A stretch of 64,000 bases of DNA from Tubiluchus corallicola (GCA_030141605.1 JAQGDQ010000720.1:22501-86500), one strand, 5' to 3'. Counted from the first letter of the stretch, positions 12,286-24,521 are shown. The notes: generated by a model not told the origin, from the sequence alone. Numbers and translations: made by a program.

Positions 12286-12446
12286 ATTCTCGCTCACTCG
12301 CACCAAAGAAATATGGCGATCTTTACGGCAATCCACGTGTTCACCAGGAAAGGGTTATTTAAGCTACAATTCCCTTTTGTTTAATAATTACTATGAATTT
12401 TTTGTTAAAATACTTCAGTGTCGGTTAGGGTTATATAGGCGTTTAA

Positions 12447-12904
12447 CCCTTTCATACCCGTTGTATCCCATGGGATACGAGAATATTTTCTGCCTTTAAA
12501 ATTAATAAAATTTTAAAACTGACAGTTATTTGATCTGTTAATAGTTATTTTGATTTAAGCCAATAACAATAGACTAAAAATGGTGATAAAATGGCAAACT
12601 AGAAAATCTACATAGCTTAAAAAACTGTGCAAGGTACAGTACTTTAGAGACGACTTTGTACAGATCAGCATGGCGTGCATACTAAATGTCTTACATACTT
12701 TAAAAAATTATCAGCAGTTGCAAAATGAAGCACATTTTATGCATCCATTGAATCCCAATGTATCCCGTGGGATACAGGCTATATTTAGCACGCGGGCACA
12801 GGTAGAAAAAAATAATTATTATGTGTAAACAAGATGGACATACTTAACAAAAGTATCAAGCCAAAAAGTTTTTTCTTATTAAAAAATAATTTGGGACCAA
12901 AGGG
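12447..12904. mobile_element. piggyBac-like MITE with TTAA target duplication
   Basis: The element begins CCCTTTCATACCC and ends GGGACCAAAGGG, flanked on both sides by TTAA (12443-12446 and 12905-12908). TTAA duplication with CCC..GGG ends is characteristic of piggyBac transposons. Subterminal palindromes 'tatcccatgggata' and 'tatcccgtgggata' occur near both ends. No transposase. Confidence 0.8.
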
Positions 12905-12908
12905 TTAA

Positions 12909-13284
12909 GCAACATCGTCAATAGATGGCGTGCTAATGAGAAAGATGTGGATCTGGTCCCTGGAGTGTGCGTGATCTTGACACAATTTTCAACAAATATC
13001 ACCATAATTTCCATAATAAACAAATTCTACACCCACACAGTTTGTGATATTAATAAGTGAGCTGTTGCCGGTCCCCGTTTAACAGCTTAATGGGTTGTTA
13101 AATGAACAGGTAAACATTTGCCTTTACGTTATGCAATAAGCAGAATGAAAGTGGGTGATGGAGATGCGCAAGACGCTGTGGCTGTAATAAGCCTGGGTCG
13201 CGCACTTGGCTTCATCCAGTAGGATAAAAACAGAAGCAATGAAGCCTTTTCAGAACGCAGAATCAACACCAAGCCTTGATTTTA
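12909..13284. other. Unassigned spacer
   Basis: No gene or repeat terminus recognised. Confidence 0.35.
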
Positions 13285-14368
13285 GAAATGGACTATGATT
13301 ATTAAAGCAAAACTGGACCCAATCTTAAACTGCTCTTTAAAATATATATATATTATATATTAATTCTTTATTTGTCATTAAAATGGCTCACTCATTATAA
13401 TAAAATTGAGTAATCCTCAGCGTAATGTTAAAATAACAACACTGTTCAAGACAAATGCGTCCAGTGCATACTAAAATAACTAAAGTGCAAAACTAAGGCC
13501 TAATTATATACAATAAATGAACATATTTACAAACACAATATTAAAATATTTTTACAAAACAATATTACAAAAGTACATTAAATTTTACATGACATATTTT
13601 ACACTATATATACATTTAACATGACACAATTAACAGAAACATGCTTTACATTACATAAATTTCACTCATTACATTTACACTATTTATACATTTGACATTA
13701 CAAAACTGACATAACACGTATTACATTGAATATGTTTTTAAAAATTTTACATTTTTAATCATTTTATGGAGTCAGGGGCGAGGGTAGATATTGAAAAATA
13801 TTGAAAGGTGTAACATACTATTTTTTCAAAAACGACTTGCGTGAAAGAATTATTAGCAAAGTAGCACAATTTCACGTTCGCGCAACTAGTTCTTCGCTGT
13901 TACATGCATTATGCCATTTCCTAGTTAAACAGGCACTGACGCCTGCATTTCGTAAACGCATTGCACAAAAAACGGGTGTTGTACCTCTTAGTTCAGACGT
14001 GTTTTAGTTTCTGGCGAACTACACACGTTCGACAGCTCATGCGTGAGTACAGCGATAAATTTGAATTTTAAATTTTTATCTTAAAACTTGCCTAGTTTTA
14101 GTACAACACACGGAATATCTTACAGTAGCATTGTACTTCAATTTTCACTTTCGCAAACACGTGCAACACGTTCGTGGAATATTTTGAAAACTATGTTAGT
14201 TTGTGATGTCATCAACAGTTGGATCTGGCAAGCCATTAATTAAGTTTTTAATTTATTACTTAATTATCAGAAACGCTTTTGCAGTATTAATTGTGTTAAA
14301 ATGTATACTGTATCAGACTTGAAAATGGGGTAGTATATGAAAAATCATCCTGTCTTCCTTTAAACGAG
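13285..14368 (-). mobile_element. MITE family M1, minus-strand copy split by a LINE
   Basis: It begins with the reverse of the M1 right end ('ttaaagcaaaactggaccca', then 'tgctctttaaaat') and closes with 'atcatcctgtcttcctttaaa'. Between about 13,345 and 13,765 it is interrupted by a LINE 3' end. M1 sequence resumes at 'atattgaaagg'. The interruption shows that the LINE inserted after the M1 element. Confidence 0.8.
13345..13765 (-). mobile_element. Truncated LINE 3' UTR (minus strand), nested in M1
   Basis: Read on the minus strand, it contains 'gcactggacgcatttg' and ends in 'aaataaagaattaat'. This matches the 3' UTRs of the LINE tails at 6,085 and 61,815. No coding part remains. Flanking 'aaaatat' motifs could be a short target-site duplication. 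Confidence 0.65.
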
Positions 14369-14464
14369 TGCAGGATGCTGTCATTGAAAAAAAGAGAACA
14401 CTATAGGCTTCAGCTTTCAAGCATATGTATATCCACCTCTTTCAGACAGTTACATGTAATACAT

Positions 14465-14965
14465 TAAAGGGGAAGACGGCGGAATTTTAAACTAAGTACC
14501 TAAATTTTTTTCCATACAAACTTATATTACTTAGTAGTATGGTTACTTGTTTGAAAGACTATTTATTGGTAAATAGAAAAGAAAATTCGAAATAATTTAA
14601 AACATTCGCACCACATGGCAAAACACTACTGATTTGCCTTCCCAGTGTGCACCACTGATTCACCAAAAACGCATTTTTAATTTCGTTGACAATATCAAGT
14701 AATTTAAATTTTTGTTGAGTTAGTGAAGACTAGTGAGTAGTGAAGTGTGTGCTATGAAAGCTCTGATTATTTTTCAAACGTTACTCAATCTTGTCTAAAC
14801 TTGTTTCAAATGATTTACCGTCAAAATGGCTGCATCTAACAGTCATCGTGGGAGTTTAAACTTACAAGTTTTGTACAGCGTTACTGCTAATACAGGCTCT
14901 GTATACAATAAGGCAGCATGTGAGTGACATAAAATTTGACGACGAATTTTTCGATCTTTATTTAT
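14465..14965 (+). repeat. Dispersed repeat M3, long copy
   Basis: Begins 'aaaggggaagacggcgg' and carries the M3 landmarks 'ttccatacaaacttatatta', 'cagtgtgcaccactga', 'gtcaaaatggctgcatctaa' and 'cagcgttactgc'. It aligns by eye with 26,238-26,690 and partly with 21,596-21,925. Class unknown. Confidence 0.7.
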
Positions 14966-15029
14966 GAAGATATTTATTTATGTTTAATGTGACTGTAGTA
15001 ATTAATAATCGTATATATTAATTTCGCTG

Positions 15030-15105
15030 GTGTATATATATAGGTATATATGTATGTATATGTATATGTATATAATGTATATATGTATATATATATGGGT
15101 ATATA
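15030..15105. repeat. (TATG)/(TA) microsatellite
   Basis: Alternating tatatgtatg units over about 75 bp. Confidence 0.9.
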
Positions 15106-15288
15106 ACCAACCAGCTACAGCTGCGACGACGACACCATTTTCGACGTTATATACGTAAAACGAAATGTCTGGACCCACACATTTGCCATTAGGGTTTTAA
15201 TTTTCGAATCGGTCCCACCGGGAGGTACTGGCGCCGAAAAACCTCTAAAAATGGCCATTTTCGGCCGTTTTTTGCAAAATTTATACCT

Positions 15289-15530
15289 CTTATTTCTAGG
15301 GGCGGAACTAGGAGGGGGCGAAGGGGGGTAGTTATTTCTAGAGGACCAGAACGCATCGGGGGCGGGGCTGGTAATGGTTTAATAGCCTGTTCAACGGTGG
15401 GTGTTATAGTCATATAGTCATAGTCATTTAGAATTCGGGGGGGGGCTCGTGACGGGCGTTTTCCAGGACTCAACCACGCATTTTTTGCAGAAAACTGCAC
15501 AAACAGTCTCTAGGAAAACTCAATTTATGC
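15289..15530 (-). repeat. Dispersed GC-richer repeat, inverted relative to 58,465-58,690
   Basis: The series 'acctcttatttctag', 'gaccagaacgc', 'ggtaatggtttaatagcc', 'gttttctg..aaa' and 'aaactcaattt' is the reverse complement of the block in EDRF1 intron 14. G-rich runs occur inside. Class unknown. Confidence 0.6.
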
Positions 15531-15849
15531 AGCTGTTTGGACATGCTGGGAAAAAAATTAGCACACTTGTAGAAAGAAGATGAAACGGGAATGTGATATA
15601 ACGTCGCCATTGCCAGTGTTAGTGGACTCACTGAACCGCGCGTAGCTTTAAAAGTTTAACAAAATTTAACTATCCGAAATGGTTTTTATTTTATCCAAAC
15701 TTTGATTTTGAAAAAGCTGTGGTAGTGATTCCAATATTATAAGCGTACTTTATTTTGAACTAATGTCTACGTAGTCGTCCGGTTTTCCTTTCAGTGACTT
15801 TTATATGACCGAGCTTACAGTCTAAGTTGCCCATAATTCAAGAAGATTT

Positions 15850-16840
15850 AAAACACTGAACAAGTTACCAAGTTTTGGAATTAGCATAATTTATACTAAT
15901 TATTTAGATATTAAACGTATCTATTGTCTGTGTACACTGTGGTGTTGTATCTGTGGTCCTGAGGTCATATTTATGGTCCTAAGGTCTTATCTATTTCAGT
16001 TCGTGCTGTTTCGTGATAACAAGTTACCAAGTTTTGGAATTAGCATAATTTATACTAATTATTTAGAGATTAAACGTATCTATTGTCTGTGTACACTGTG
16101 CTGCTATATCTATGGTCGCAAGGTCATATCTATTTCAGTTCGTGCTGTTTCGCGATAACAAGTTACCAAGTTTTGGAATTAGCATAATTTATACTAATTA
16201 TTTAGATATTAAACGTATCTATTGTCTGTGTACACTGTGCTGTTATATCTATGGTCCTAAGGTCATATCTATTTCAGTTCGTGCTGTTTCGCGATAACAA
16301 GTTACTAAGTTTTGGAATTAGCATAATTTATACTAATTATTTAGATATTAAACGTATCTATTGTCTGTGTACACTGTGCTGTTATATCTATGGTCCTAAG
16401 GTCATATCTATTTCGTGCTGTTTCGCGATAACAAGTTACCAAGTTTTGGAATTAGCATAATTAATACTAATTATTTAGATAAAAACGTATCTATTGTCTG
16501 TGTACACTGTGCTGTTATATCTATGGTCGCAAGGTCATATGTATTTCAGTTCGTCCTGTTTCGCGATAACAAGTTACCAAGTTTTGGAATTAGCATAATT
16601 TATACTAAATATTTATATATTAAACGTATCTATTGTCTGCCTACACTGTGCTGTTATATCTATGGTCCTAAGGTCATATCTATTTCAGTTCGTCCTGTTT
16701 CGCGATAACAAGTTACCAAGTTTTGGAATTAGCATAATTTATACTAATTATTTAGATATTAAACGTATCTATTGTCTGCGTACACTGTGCTGCTATATCT
16801 ATGGTCCTAAGGTCATATCTATTTCAGTTCGTGACGTAAT
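15850..16840. repeat. 139-bp tandem array, about seven units
   Basis: A unit with 'caagttaccaagttttggaa', 'cgtatctattgtctgtgtac' and 'tatggtcctaaggtcatatc' repeats every 139 bp after a longer first unit. Several units keep a short open frame, which I attribute to copy similarity. Confidence 0.93.
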
Positions 16841-17135
16841 TACAATGATGGCGAGTGAACGTGTTTCAAGCTTAATAAAAGCAGTAACAAGGTAAAACGT
16901 TTGTCGATCTTATCGTTCTCACACTAGTAAAAAGCAGTGCACTCGTGATGTTATATCTATGGTCCTAAGGTCATATCTATTTCAGTTCGTGCTGTTTCGT
17001 GACGTCACTACAATGATGGCGAGTGAACGTGTTTAAAGCTTAATAAAAGCAGTAACAAGGTAAAACGTTTGTCGATCTTATCGTTCTCACACTAGTAAAA
17101 ACTAAAAAGCAGTGCACTCGTGATGTTATAGTCGC
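16800..17135. repeat. Two-unit extension of the 139-bp array with a new block
   Basis: After the last full unit, the 'ttatatctatggtcctaagg' segment is joined to a new block ('acaatgatggcgagtgaacg', 'gtttgtcgatcttatcgttc') and the composite is present twice. This suggests a second expansion starting at the array's edge. Confidence 0.8.
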
Positions 17136-17640
17136 ACGCCGGGTAATTTCAACAGTTGATAACAAATTGCTTGATTTGTTGACGTTTTCACAGTCAAACA
17201 ATGACGCAATAGGCGGCCATTACGCTAAACCGATTATTCGTTTCCTGAATTGTTGCTCGCTGCTCGGCGGGTCCACGTTGTAAAACAAACTGAATTAATT
17301 CTGCAATAATTACAATCACGTTGCAAAAATAACCACGTAGTTGATCCTTAGGCTATTTCTGTGCTTTAAATGTGTAGAAATTTCAATGTTATTCTGCTAC
17401 TTTCTAATATTGTGCAGCTTAGCTGGTTTTATTAGTGATTTCTCAAAGGTCGCGCAATAACAGCTGCAGCTGCCATCGAGAAAACCGTTTGTAATATAAA
17501 TTAGTTTGTGAACCGGACAGAAAGTTCAAAATTAATTTGTAATATGTTTCCCAGACTGCTGCTACTGCCACGTAATCAAATAAGAATAAATTCGGGTAAT
17601 AAAGGTAAGTTCGAAATGAAAAATTTAAACAGTTTTGTGT
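17136..17640. other. Unassigned spacer
   Basis: No gene recognised. Confidence 0.4.
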
Positions 17641-19080
17641 GTAGTTTTAAGAATTGTTGTTTAAAGTTTTGTAAAGTTTTGTAAAGTAGCTTGAAGTTTT
17701 GTGAGGGTGTTCAAAACTTGCCAAGTCGCTTGAAGTTGCGATTTGTGCGAAGTTTGAAACGTTGTGAAACTTGCGAAGTTGTTTGAAATGTTGTGAATTG
17801 TGTGAAGTTGTTTGAAACGTTTTGAATCGTGTAAAGCTGTTTGAAATACTGGGAATAGCATGAAGCTGTTTGAAAGTTTGTGAATAGTGTAAAGCTGTTT
17901 GAAAGTTTGCAAAAAGTGTAAAGCTGTTTGAAACTTTGCAAATACTGTGAAGCTGTTTGAAACTTTGCAAATAGTGTAAAGCTGCTTGAAACTTTGCAAA
18001 TACTGTGAAGCTGTTTGAAACTCTGCAAAAAGTGTAAAGCTGCTTGAAACTTTGCAAATAGTGTAAAGCTGTTTGAAACTTTGCAAATAGTGTAAAGCTG
18101 TTTGAAACTTTGCAAATAGTGTAAAGCTGCTTGAAACTTTGCAAATAGTGTAAAGCTGCTTGAAACTTTGCAAATAGTGTGAAGCTGCTTGAAACTTTGC
18201 AAATAGTGTAAAGCTGCTTGAAACTTTGCAAATAGTGTGAAGCTGCTTGAAATTTTGCAAATAGTGTGAAGCTGTTTGAAACTTTGCAAATAGTGTAAAG
18301 CTGCTTGAAACTTTGCAAATAGTGTAAAGCTGCTTGAAACTTTGCAAATAGTGTGAAGCTGCTTGAAATTTTGCAAATAGTGTGAAGCTGTTTGAAACTT
18401 TGCAAATAGTGTGAAGCTGTTTGAAACTTTGCAAATAGTGTAAAGCTGCTTGAAACTTTGCAAATAGTGTGAAGCTGCTTGAAACTTTGCAAATAGTGTG
18501 AAGCTGCTTGAAATTTTGCAAATAGTGTGAAGCTGTTTGAAACTTTGCAAATAGTGTAAAGCTGCTTGAAACTTTGCAAATAGTGTGAAGCTGCTTGAAA
18601 CTTTGCAAATAGTGTGAAGCTGTTTGAAACTTTGCAAATAGTGTAAAGCTGCTTGAAACTTTGCAAATAGTGTGAAGCTGCTTGAAACTTTGCAAATAGT
18701 GTGAAGCTGCTTGAAATTTTGCAAATAGTGTAAAGCTGTTTGAAACTTTGCAAATAGTGTGAAGCTGTTTGAAACTTTGCAAATAGTGTAAAGCTGCTTG
18801 AAACTTTGCAAATAGTGTGAAGCTGCTTGAAACTTTGCAAATAGTGTGAAGCTGTTTGAAACTTTGCAAATAGTGTAAAGCTGCTTGAAACTTTGCAAAT
18901 AGTGTAAAGCTGCTTGAAACTTTGCAAATAGTGTGAAGCTGTTTGAAACTTTGCAAATAGTGTAAAGCTGCTTGAAACTTTGTGAGTTGTGAGTGAAACC
19001 GTTTCAAGTGTTGTGAAACGTGCGCAGTCGTTTGTAGCTACGTGAGTTGTGTAAAGTTGCTTAGAGTTTTGTGAGTTGTT
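17640..19080. repeat. 29-bp minisatellite, about 40 units
   Basis: The unit 'aagctgcttgaaactttgca' plus 'aatagtgtg' recurs every 29 bp with nearly perfect copies in the middle and degenerate edges. 29 is not a multiple of three and the unit has no stop on the minus strand in any frame. All three minus frames are therefore open for about 400 codons and encode the same 29-residue peptide repeat in different registers. I treat it as a satellite, not a gene. Confidence 0.95.
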
Positions 19081-19365
19081 TGAAATGTTTTAAAGCATTT
19101 TGAACTGTGGTAATTTTGCCTGTTTGCGCTTACTTTCCCTACACACAAAGTAACTAGATAACTCTTGGGAATCAGTTGTGACTGTTTACACTATTAAAAA
19201 GTAACTATTATACTGTCGCTAAACAAATGTTAGTTTTAATGATGTCGGTAAATAAAAGAGTGACGGTAAATAAGTGTTGCCTTTTGTCTTTGCCACCAAT
19301 GCTGTTACATATGCCGTTGCCGCACGTAGTGTTCAATGTGTCAAGAAAGGATAGCCTTGATTTGC

Positions 19366-19836
19366 TTAAAGGAAGCCAGGATGATTTTTCAAATATTACC
19401 CCATTTTCAAATCCGATAAGAAGTATACATTTTAACACAATTAATACTGCAAAAGCGTTTCTGATAATTAAATAATGATTAAAAACTCAATTAACGGCGG
19501 GCGAGCCCAACTATTGACGACATCACAAACTAACATATAGCAAAAAACGTCATATAGCAAAAATATTCCAAACTAACACGTCTGAACTGAGACGTACAGC
19601 ACCTGCTTTTTGTGCACTACGTTTCCGAAATGCAGGCGCTAGTGTCCGTCTAATCAGCGAATGGCGGAATGCATGTAACTATGAAGAACTAGTGGTGCGA
19701 ACATGAAGTTGTGTTTACTTGGTAATAATTCTTTCACGTAAGTCATTCTTGAAAAAATACTATGTTTCCTTTCAATATTTTAAAGAGTAGATTGTTTTGA
19801 CCTACAGTTTAGCTTTAGGTCCGGTTTTCCTTTAAC
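19366..19836 (+). mobile_element. MITE family M1, copy with both ends
   Basis: It begins 'cttaaaggaagccaggatga' and ends 'ggtccggttttcctttaa', giving the clearest view of the inverted termini. An internal deletion removes the 'tgtgttgtactaaaact' segment. Confidence 0.85.
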
Positions 19837-20597
19837 TTACCAACTTATGTAAGTTGTCCTAGCTCAGGGTGAAATGCACAGTAATAAAATGTAGAAAGTT
19901 CGACTGTTTGTCTGTTTGTCTGTCTGTCATTGCGTGTCTGAATCAGGTCGAAACGAATGAATCTATAATCATCAAACTCAGCACAGGAATGATTCTGGAC
20001 AGGGGGCTGCAAAGCGCTGATTCCGGTTCAGAAGGTCAAGGTCAAAAATCCAAAAATGTGGCTATAAAATGAGGCGACACGTAATCACCGAACTTTTTAC
20101 AATGATCAAAAGTACGAACAGAAACATGCTCTCCAGGTCTAACATTGATCAACTTTCAAGGCTAAAAGAGCAGCCGAAGCTTATGATTATTCTATACGAG
20201 ATAATATGAGTAAGATGAGATGTTTTGTGCGAGTAATTACGAATGCAGGTGGCGCCCCCTCAGCCATGCAAACGTCGGGATAATAAGCCATTCAACAAGC
20301 ATTTCTGAAACGAATTTTTTCACAATGGGGTAACAAAACGTAACGTTATATTCTTAAAAGATTTTCCCTGCTAAGCCCTGCACGGCATACAATTTCAATT
20401 TTTCAACAATAGCATGATCTTATCGCAAGCTATGTCCAAAATTGTCTTATTGTAACTACATAATAATGATTTTTCTGTGCTTATGTCGACACCTGCTACT
20501 ACTGTCATGTTTCAGGTTCAAGCAATTTTAAACAAATGTGCCTGGTGTTGACTTTATCGAATAAAAACAACAGTTTGTAAATGCTGACACACGTATA
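19837..20597. other. Unassigned spacer
   Basis: A 'gaatcaggtcgaaacgaatg' segment followed by 'ggtcaaggtcaaaaatcc' looks like a dispersed repeat, but I see no second copy in this window. No gene recognised. Confidence 0.35.
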
Positions 20598-21551
20598 TAG
20601 TCAACATCGGGTATAACGTACTCACTTATAAGGGATCACCACCACCGGTCCCGATTTTTCGTGACGTTTTTTTCTATGTAAAAATCTTCGTATATAAGGT
20701 ACTCGGATATGAGTAACTTTCTGTTATAAGGGATGATATCTTCAGGTCCCGCGTAATAGAAACCCGGGTAAATTACCTCGCGTACAAAGGACCCTATGTC
20801 GAAGCGAAATTGATCGAATTTTAACCTCAATTTTTCGCGAACTCGGCCTTCGAAACGCTCGGTTTCCTCAGTCACATACATCTCGCATCACTGAAGGAGC
20901 TTCCTACATACCGTTTGCACTGAATGTGTAGCAATAATCCATAAAAATATGAGTACAAGTACAGAAAAGTACAGGTCTAGATACACGCTCGGTCTGACTC
21001 AACTTCGGGACATTGGATATATGCAGGGTGCATAAGATTATGGATATGTATAAAATAAATAAAATAGCTTATTTTATGGATTTTTGAAATTTTATTTTAT
21101 GGATATCAATAAAATAAGAAATCTGGAACGAGATGCCCAGGGGGAAATCAATTAAAAAGTAAAAACAGGAGTGCTTGAAACGTGTTTTTAAACACGCAGG
21201 ACTTAGTTTTAATTTGATCGGTTTCGTTTAAATTTTATCGGTTTCATATCACTTCAAATTTAATCAAATTTTACGAGACAATGCCTTGTAATTCATCACT
21301 TCAGTTCGAATAATTCATCTAGGCAGAAGTTTCCGATCCAATGCCTGTATTCAGTTTTGATTGCCTTATTTTGTACAAAAATCACAAAAAAATATATTTT
21401 TATTTTATGCATTTTTTATTTTATGGATTTTTCAAATTTTATTTTATGGATTTTTGGTCTTATTTTATGGATATCCATAATCTTATGCAGCCTGGACATA
21501 AGGGACGGGTTTTTCCGATCCGGAGGTGTCCCTTATATCCGAGATTGACTG
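20598..21551. mobile_element. pogo/Tigger-like element with TA flanks, internally interrupted
   Basis: The ends are related inverted repeats ('tagtcaacatcgggtata' left; 'tatccgagattgactg' right), each with 'cttata..aaggg' nearby, and the outer flanks are TA-rich. This is the pattern of pogo-type Tc1/mariner elements. An 81-codon minus-strand frame at 20,636-20,881 lies in the arm and shows no recognisable transposase. A separate element sits inside at 21,024-21,494. Confidence 0.6.
21024..21494. mobile_element. Nested TIR element, possibly hAT
   Basis: The ends CAGGGTGCATAAGATTATGG and its near reverse complement (21,476-21,494, ending 'cttatgcagcctg') form a good inverted repeat. The flanking octamers (21,016-21,023 and 21,495-21,502) match at six of eight positions. 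The interior is composed of 'tattttatggat' repeats. It lies within the pogo-like element and so is younger. Confidence 0.6.
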
Positions 21552-21595
21552 TATATAAGCTTTTATACGCACACAAGACGTCTGCATAGTTAGAA

Positions 21596-21925
21596 AAAAG
21601 ACTTTTAATGTATATCCGAAAAAAAACTTCAAACACAAAGTTAAATTACTTTGCATTACGCTTACCTGTTTGAAAAACTTATGTAATCGGAAAAAACTTT
21701 TAATAATTTAAAATGTTCGCGCACAGCTGGTAAAACGTCACATCATCGCTATCCCAGTGTGCACCACTGAGTCACCTAAAACACATTATTGATCTTATTC
21801 GTGATATAAAGTAATTTAAACTTTTGCTTAGTTAGCGAAGAGTGTTCTACGAATGCTCTGATTATTTTTCCAATACTTACGCAACGTTATCTAAACTTCT
21901 TTACAAATGACTTACTTTATAAGAT
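21596..21925 (+). repeat. Dispersed repeat M3, partial copy
   Basis: Shares 'cttacctgtttgaaa', 'cttatgtaat', 'cccagtgtgcaccactgagt' and 'gctctgattatttttc' with the M3 copies at 14,465 and 26,238. Confidence 0.65.
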
Positions 21926-22127
21926 GCTGTGCGTAAGTTTGTTACATGTTTCTTTTTTATCAATAAACATAGTACGTTTTCTTTGGCAGATGGCAGAAGA
22001 AACCGCCCAGGGACAGTTTTCTAGAAAGTCGCCCATCCATTTATGGGCCAAGTTTATCATTGGCTAAATTTGATTGTTCATCCCGCTCAGCTAGTCATAG
22101 TCATAGTCTTCAAGGAAAACAAGCTTC

Positions 22128-22500
22128 GCCCCACTAGTTCTTCGTTGTTAGATGCATTTGCGCGATTTGCTAGTTAGATGGGCACTAGCACCTGCATTTC
22201 GGAAATGCATTGCACAAAAAATGGGCGCTGTACTTCTCAGTTCTGATGTGTTAGTTTGTGACGAACTGCACACGTTCGACGGCTCATGCGTGAGCGCATC
22301 GGTAAACTTGAAATTTGATTTTTTTATCTTAAAACTCGCCTAGTTTTAGTACAACACACTGAATATATTACAGTAGCACTGTACTTCAATTTTCGCTTCC
22401 CAAACACGTGCAACACCTTTGTGGAATGTTTTCATGTTGAAAATTACGTTAGTTTGTGATGTCATCAATAGCTGGGCTCGCCCGCCGTTAATTAAATGGG
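22128..22500 (-). mobile_element. MITE family M1, minus-strand copy, truncated
   Basis: Reverse landmarks: 'ccactagttcttcg', 'gttagatgggcactagc', 'agttttagtacaacacac', 'gtgatgtcatcaat' and 'gggctcgcccgccgttaatt'. The copy stops near the start of the (TC)n tract. Confidence 0.8.
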
Positions 22501-22539
22501 GTAGTAATAAAATTTAAACTTTAAAAAAGGAGGCCCGCG

Positions 22540-23058
<519 letters not shown>

Positions 23059-23481
23059 TTTGCCAGTATTGACAAGTACTAAGGACTGGTCTGAGAATAA
23101 AGCAGTTTTTCTTTCAATTGTTCTTTCCTTTAACAACTGTATAACTCCATATTTTCTCTTCGAAAATGCTTCTCCGGCGTTCTAGCAGTTCAAAAATTTT
23201 CTGGGCGCCAACTATGGTAGTGAAGGTGCTTTTCACCCCCCCCCCCTCGATGGAGCCTCACACGCCCCACTTCCCTGGGCCTCACATAGGCTGAAATAGG
23301 CCCTGCTCGTAGAGAAGCCTCTTATACGTATGTAAGTACTATGGCTGCACATAGTAATGCTTTGATGCTTACGTATCATACGATACACATAGGTCCATTG
23401 AAACAGAAGAGACAAGCCAACACACACGCTGTAACAGTTGAACGACAAACTGCGAATCCAACTTCAGTTGGAACAACTCAC

Positions 23482-23794
23482 CTATTTGAGGAACGTCTAA
23501 CTTTCGCTGATATTGCGTACTTCTTTTTGTAAGAACGGTGTACGGTAAACTAGGAAGATGGGGTCTACTTCTCGTTGTCGTTGTCGTCATTGTTGTTCTT
23601 GTGGTGAACTGCTGCGCCATCGCTAGTCGACTCTCCACCGAAGTGTTCTTCTCTTTCACAGAGTTCTGACTTCTCCTGTGTATTTGTCGATCCGTCAGTT
23701 TTTTGTCCACTCTAGCGAATACCGGGACACTGTACACCAAATCCAAATGTATTAGTGCAAGGAACACGCATATCAAGATATGTATTATATTCAT
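23482..23794 (-). CDS. Candidate first coding exon of a small secreted protein (speculative)
   Basis: I do not recognise this protein. On the minus strand an ATG at 23,794 in a favourable context (ACAAACAATGA) opens a frame with a signal-peptide-like start: MNIIHI, then a hydrophobic ILICVFLALIHL core and a plausible cleavage site after LVYS. About 80 residues follow, with several dibasic sites (KK, RR, KR, RK) and a Thr-rich patch. The frame reaches a strong donor-like GTGAGT on the minus strand (plus positions 23,476-23,481) after 104 codons plus one base. Unspliced, it would continue to a stop at about 23,369. Dibasic sites after a signal peptide would suit a prohormone. No partner exon or polyadenylation site was identified, and the region could be chance. 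Confidence 0.25.
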
Positions 23795-24480
23795 TGTTTG
23801 TCCCACAGATGGCGCCACCGTTTTCAATGAACAATGTGCCACAGGTGTAAAATTTAACGCTACCTTTTACGTTTTTCTTCAATAATAAAGGCTGGCATGA
23901 ATCTCATTCCATTCTGTCTGTTTTTTAAACGGCTACTCTTCCTTTATCGTGAAAATAGCAGTATTTTTTTAAGTTTTACGACGCATCTGAATAGTGTAAC
24001 GATGCACATGGTAGTATGACAGACACACGGTGCTAGTGTCGAGCGCAGCGTGCTTGCGGCCTCCCACGCATACGCGGTGAAATTCTGCATCCAATGGATG
24101 GCTTCATTTCCCCTCTCCTGCGCAATGCTGCTGTCGTGCAATAGTTCTATTGTGGTATCGTCTATCGTCTTTCGCCCGTATATAAACAGTCTGTTGGCGA
24201 TGAAATTTTACAACTCTCGCCGTGTTTTCTATATTCTGTTTTGTTTTTTATTTATGATTATGTGAATTTACATTAGAATTGGTAATTATTATTTATTATA
24301 ATTGTACTCGCTGTTTTTCATTCTGTATAATGTGTGTAAACTTTTGTTGCTAAGTATTAAAATATGTTCGTTATCTTTTATTATGTATGTATGTATTGTT
24401 GGACTATAATTTGTAACTATGTCTATTGTATATGATCGTTGTCGTTCAATGTGTCCCATGCATTGGATTCTAAATCATAC
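23795..24480. other. Unassigned spacer, possible upstream region of the minus-strand candidate
   Basis: No gene recognised. A 'tatataaac' motif on the plus strand (about 24,180) has no clear transcript. Confidence 0.3.
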
Positions 24481-24484
24481 ATAT

Positions 24485-24489
24485 GTGTG

Positions 24490-24521
<32 letters not shown>

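Noticed and set aside
15950-16820. 'ggtcctaaggt' in each 139-bp unit resembles part of the 28S rRNA / I-CeuI recognition region
   Set aside because: Only about 11 bases match and the flanking bases do not, so this is most likely coincidence.
17647-19007. Three long minus-strand reading frames of roughly 400-450 codons
   Set aside because: All are registers of a stop-free 29-bp satellite and encode the same peptide repeat; no start context, domain or splice evidence supports a gene.
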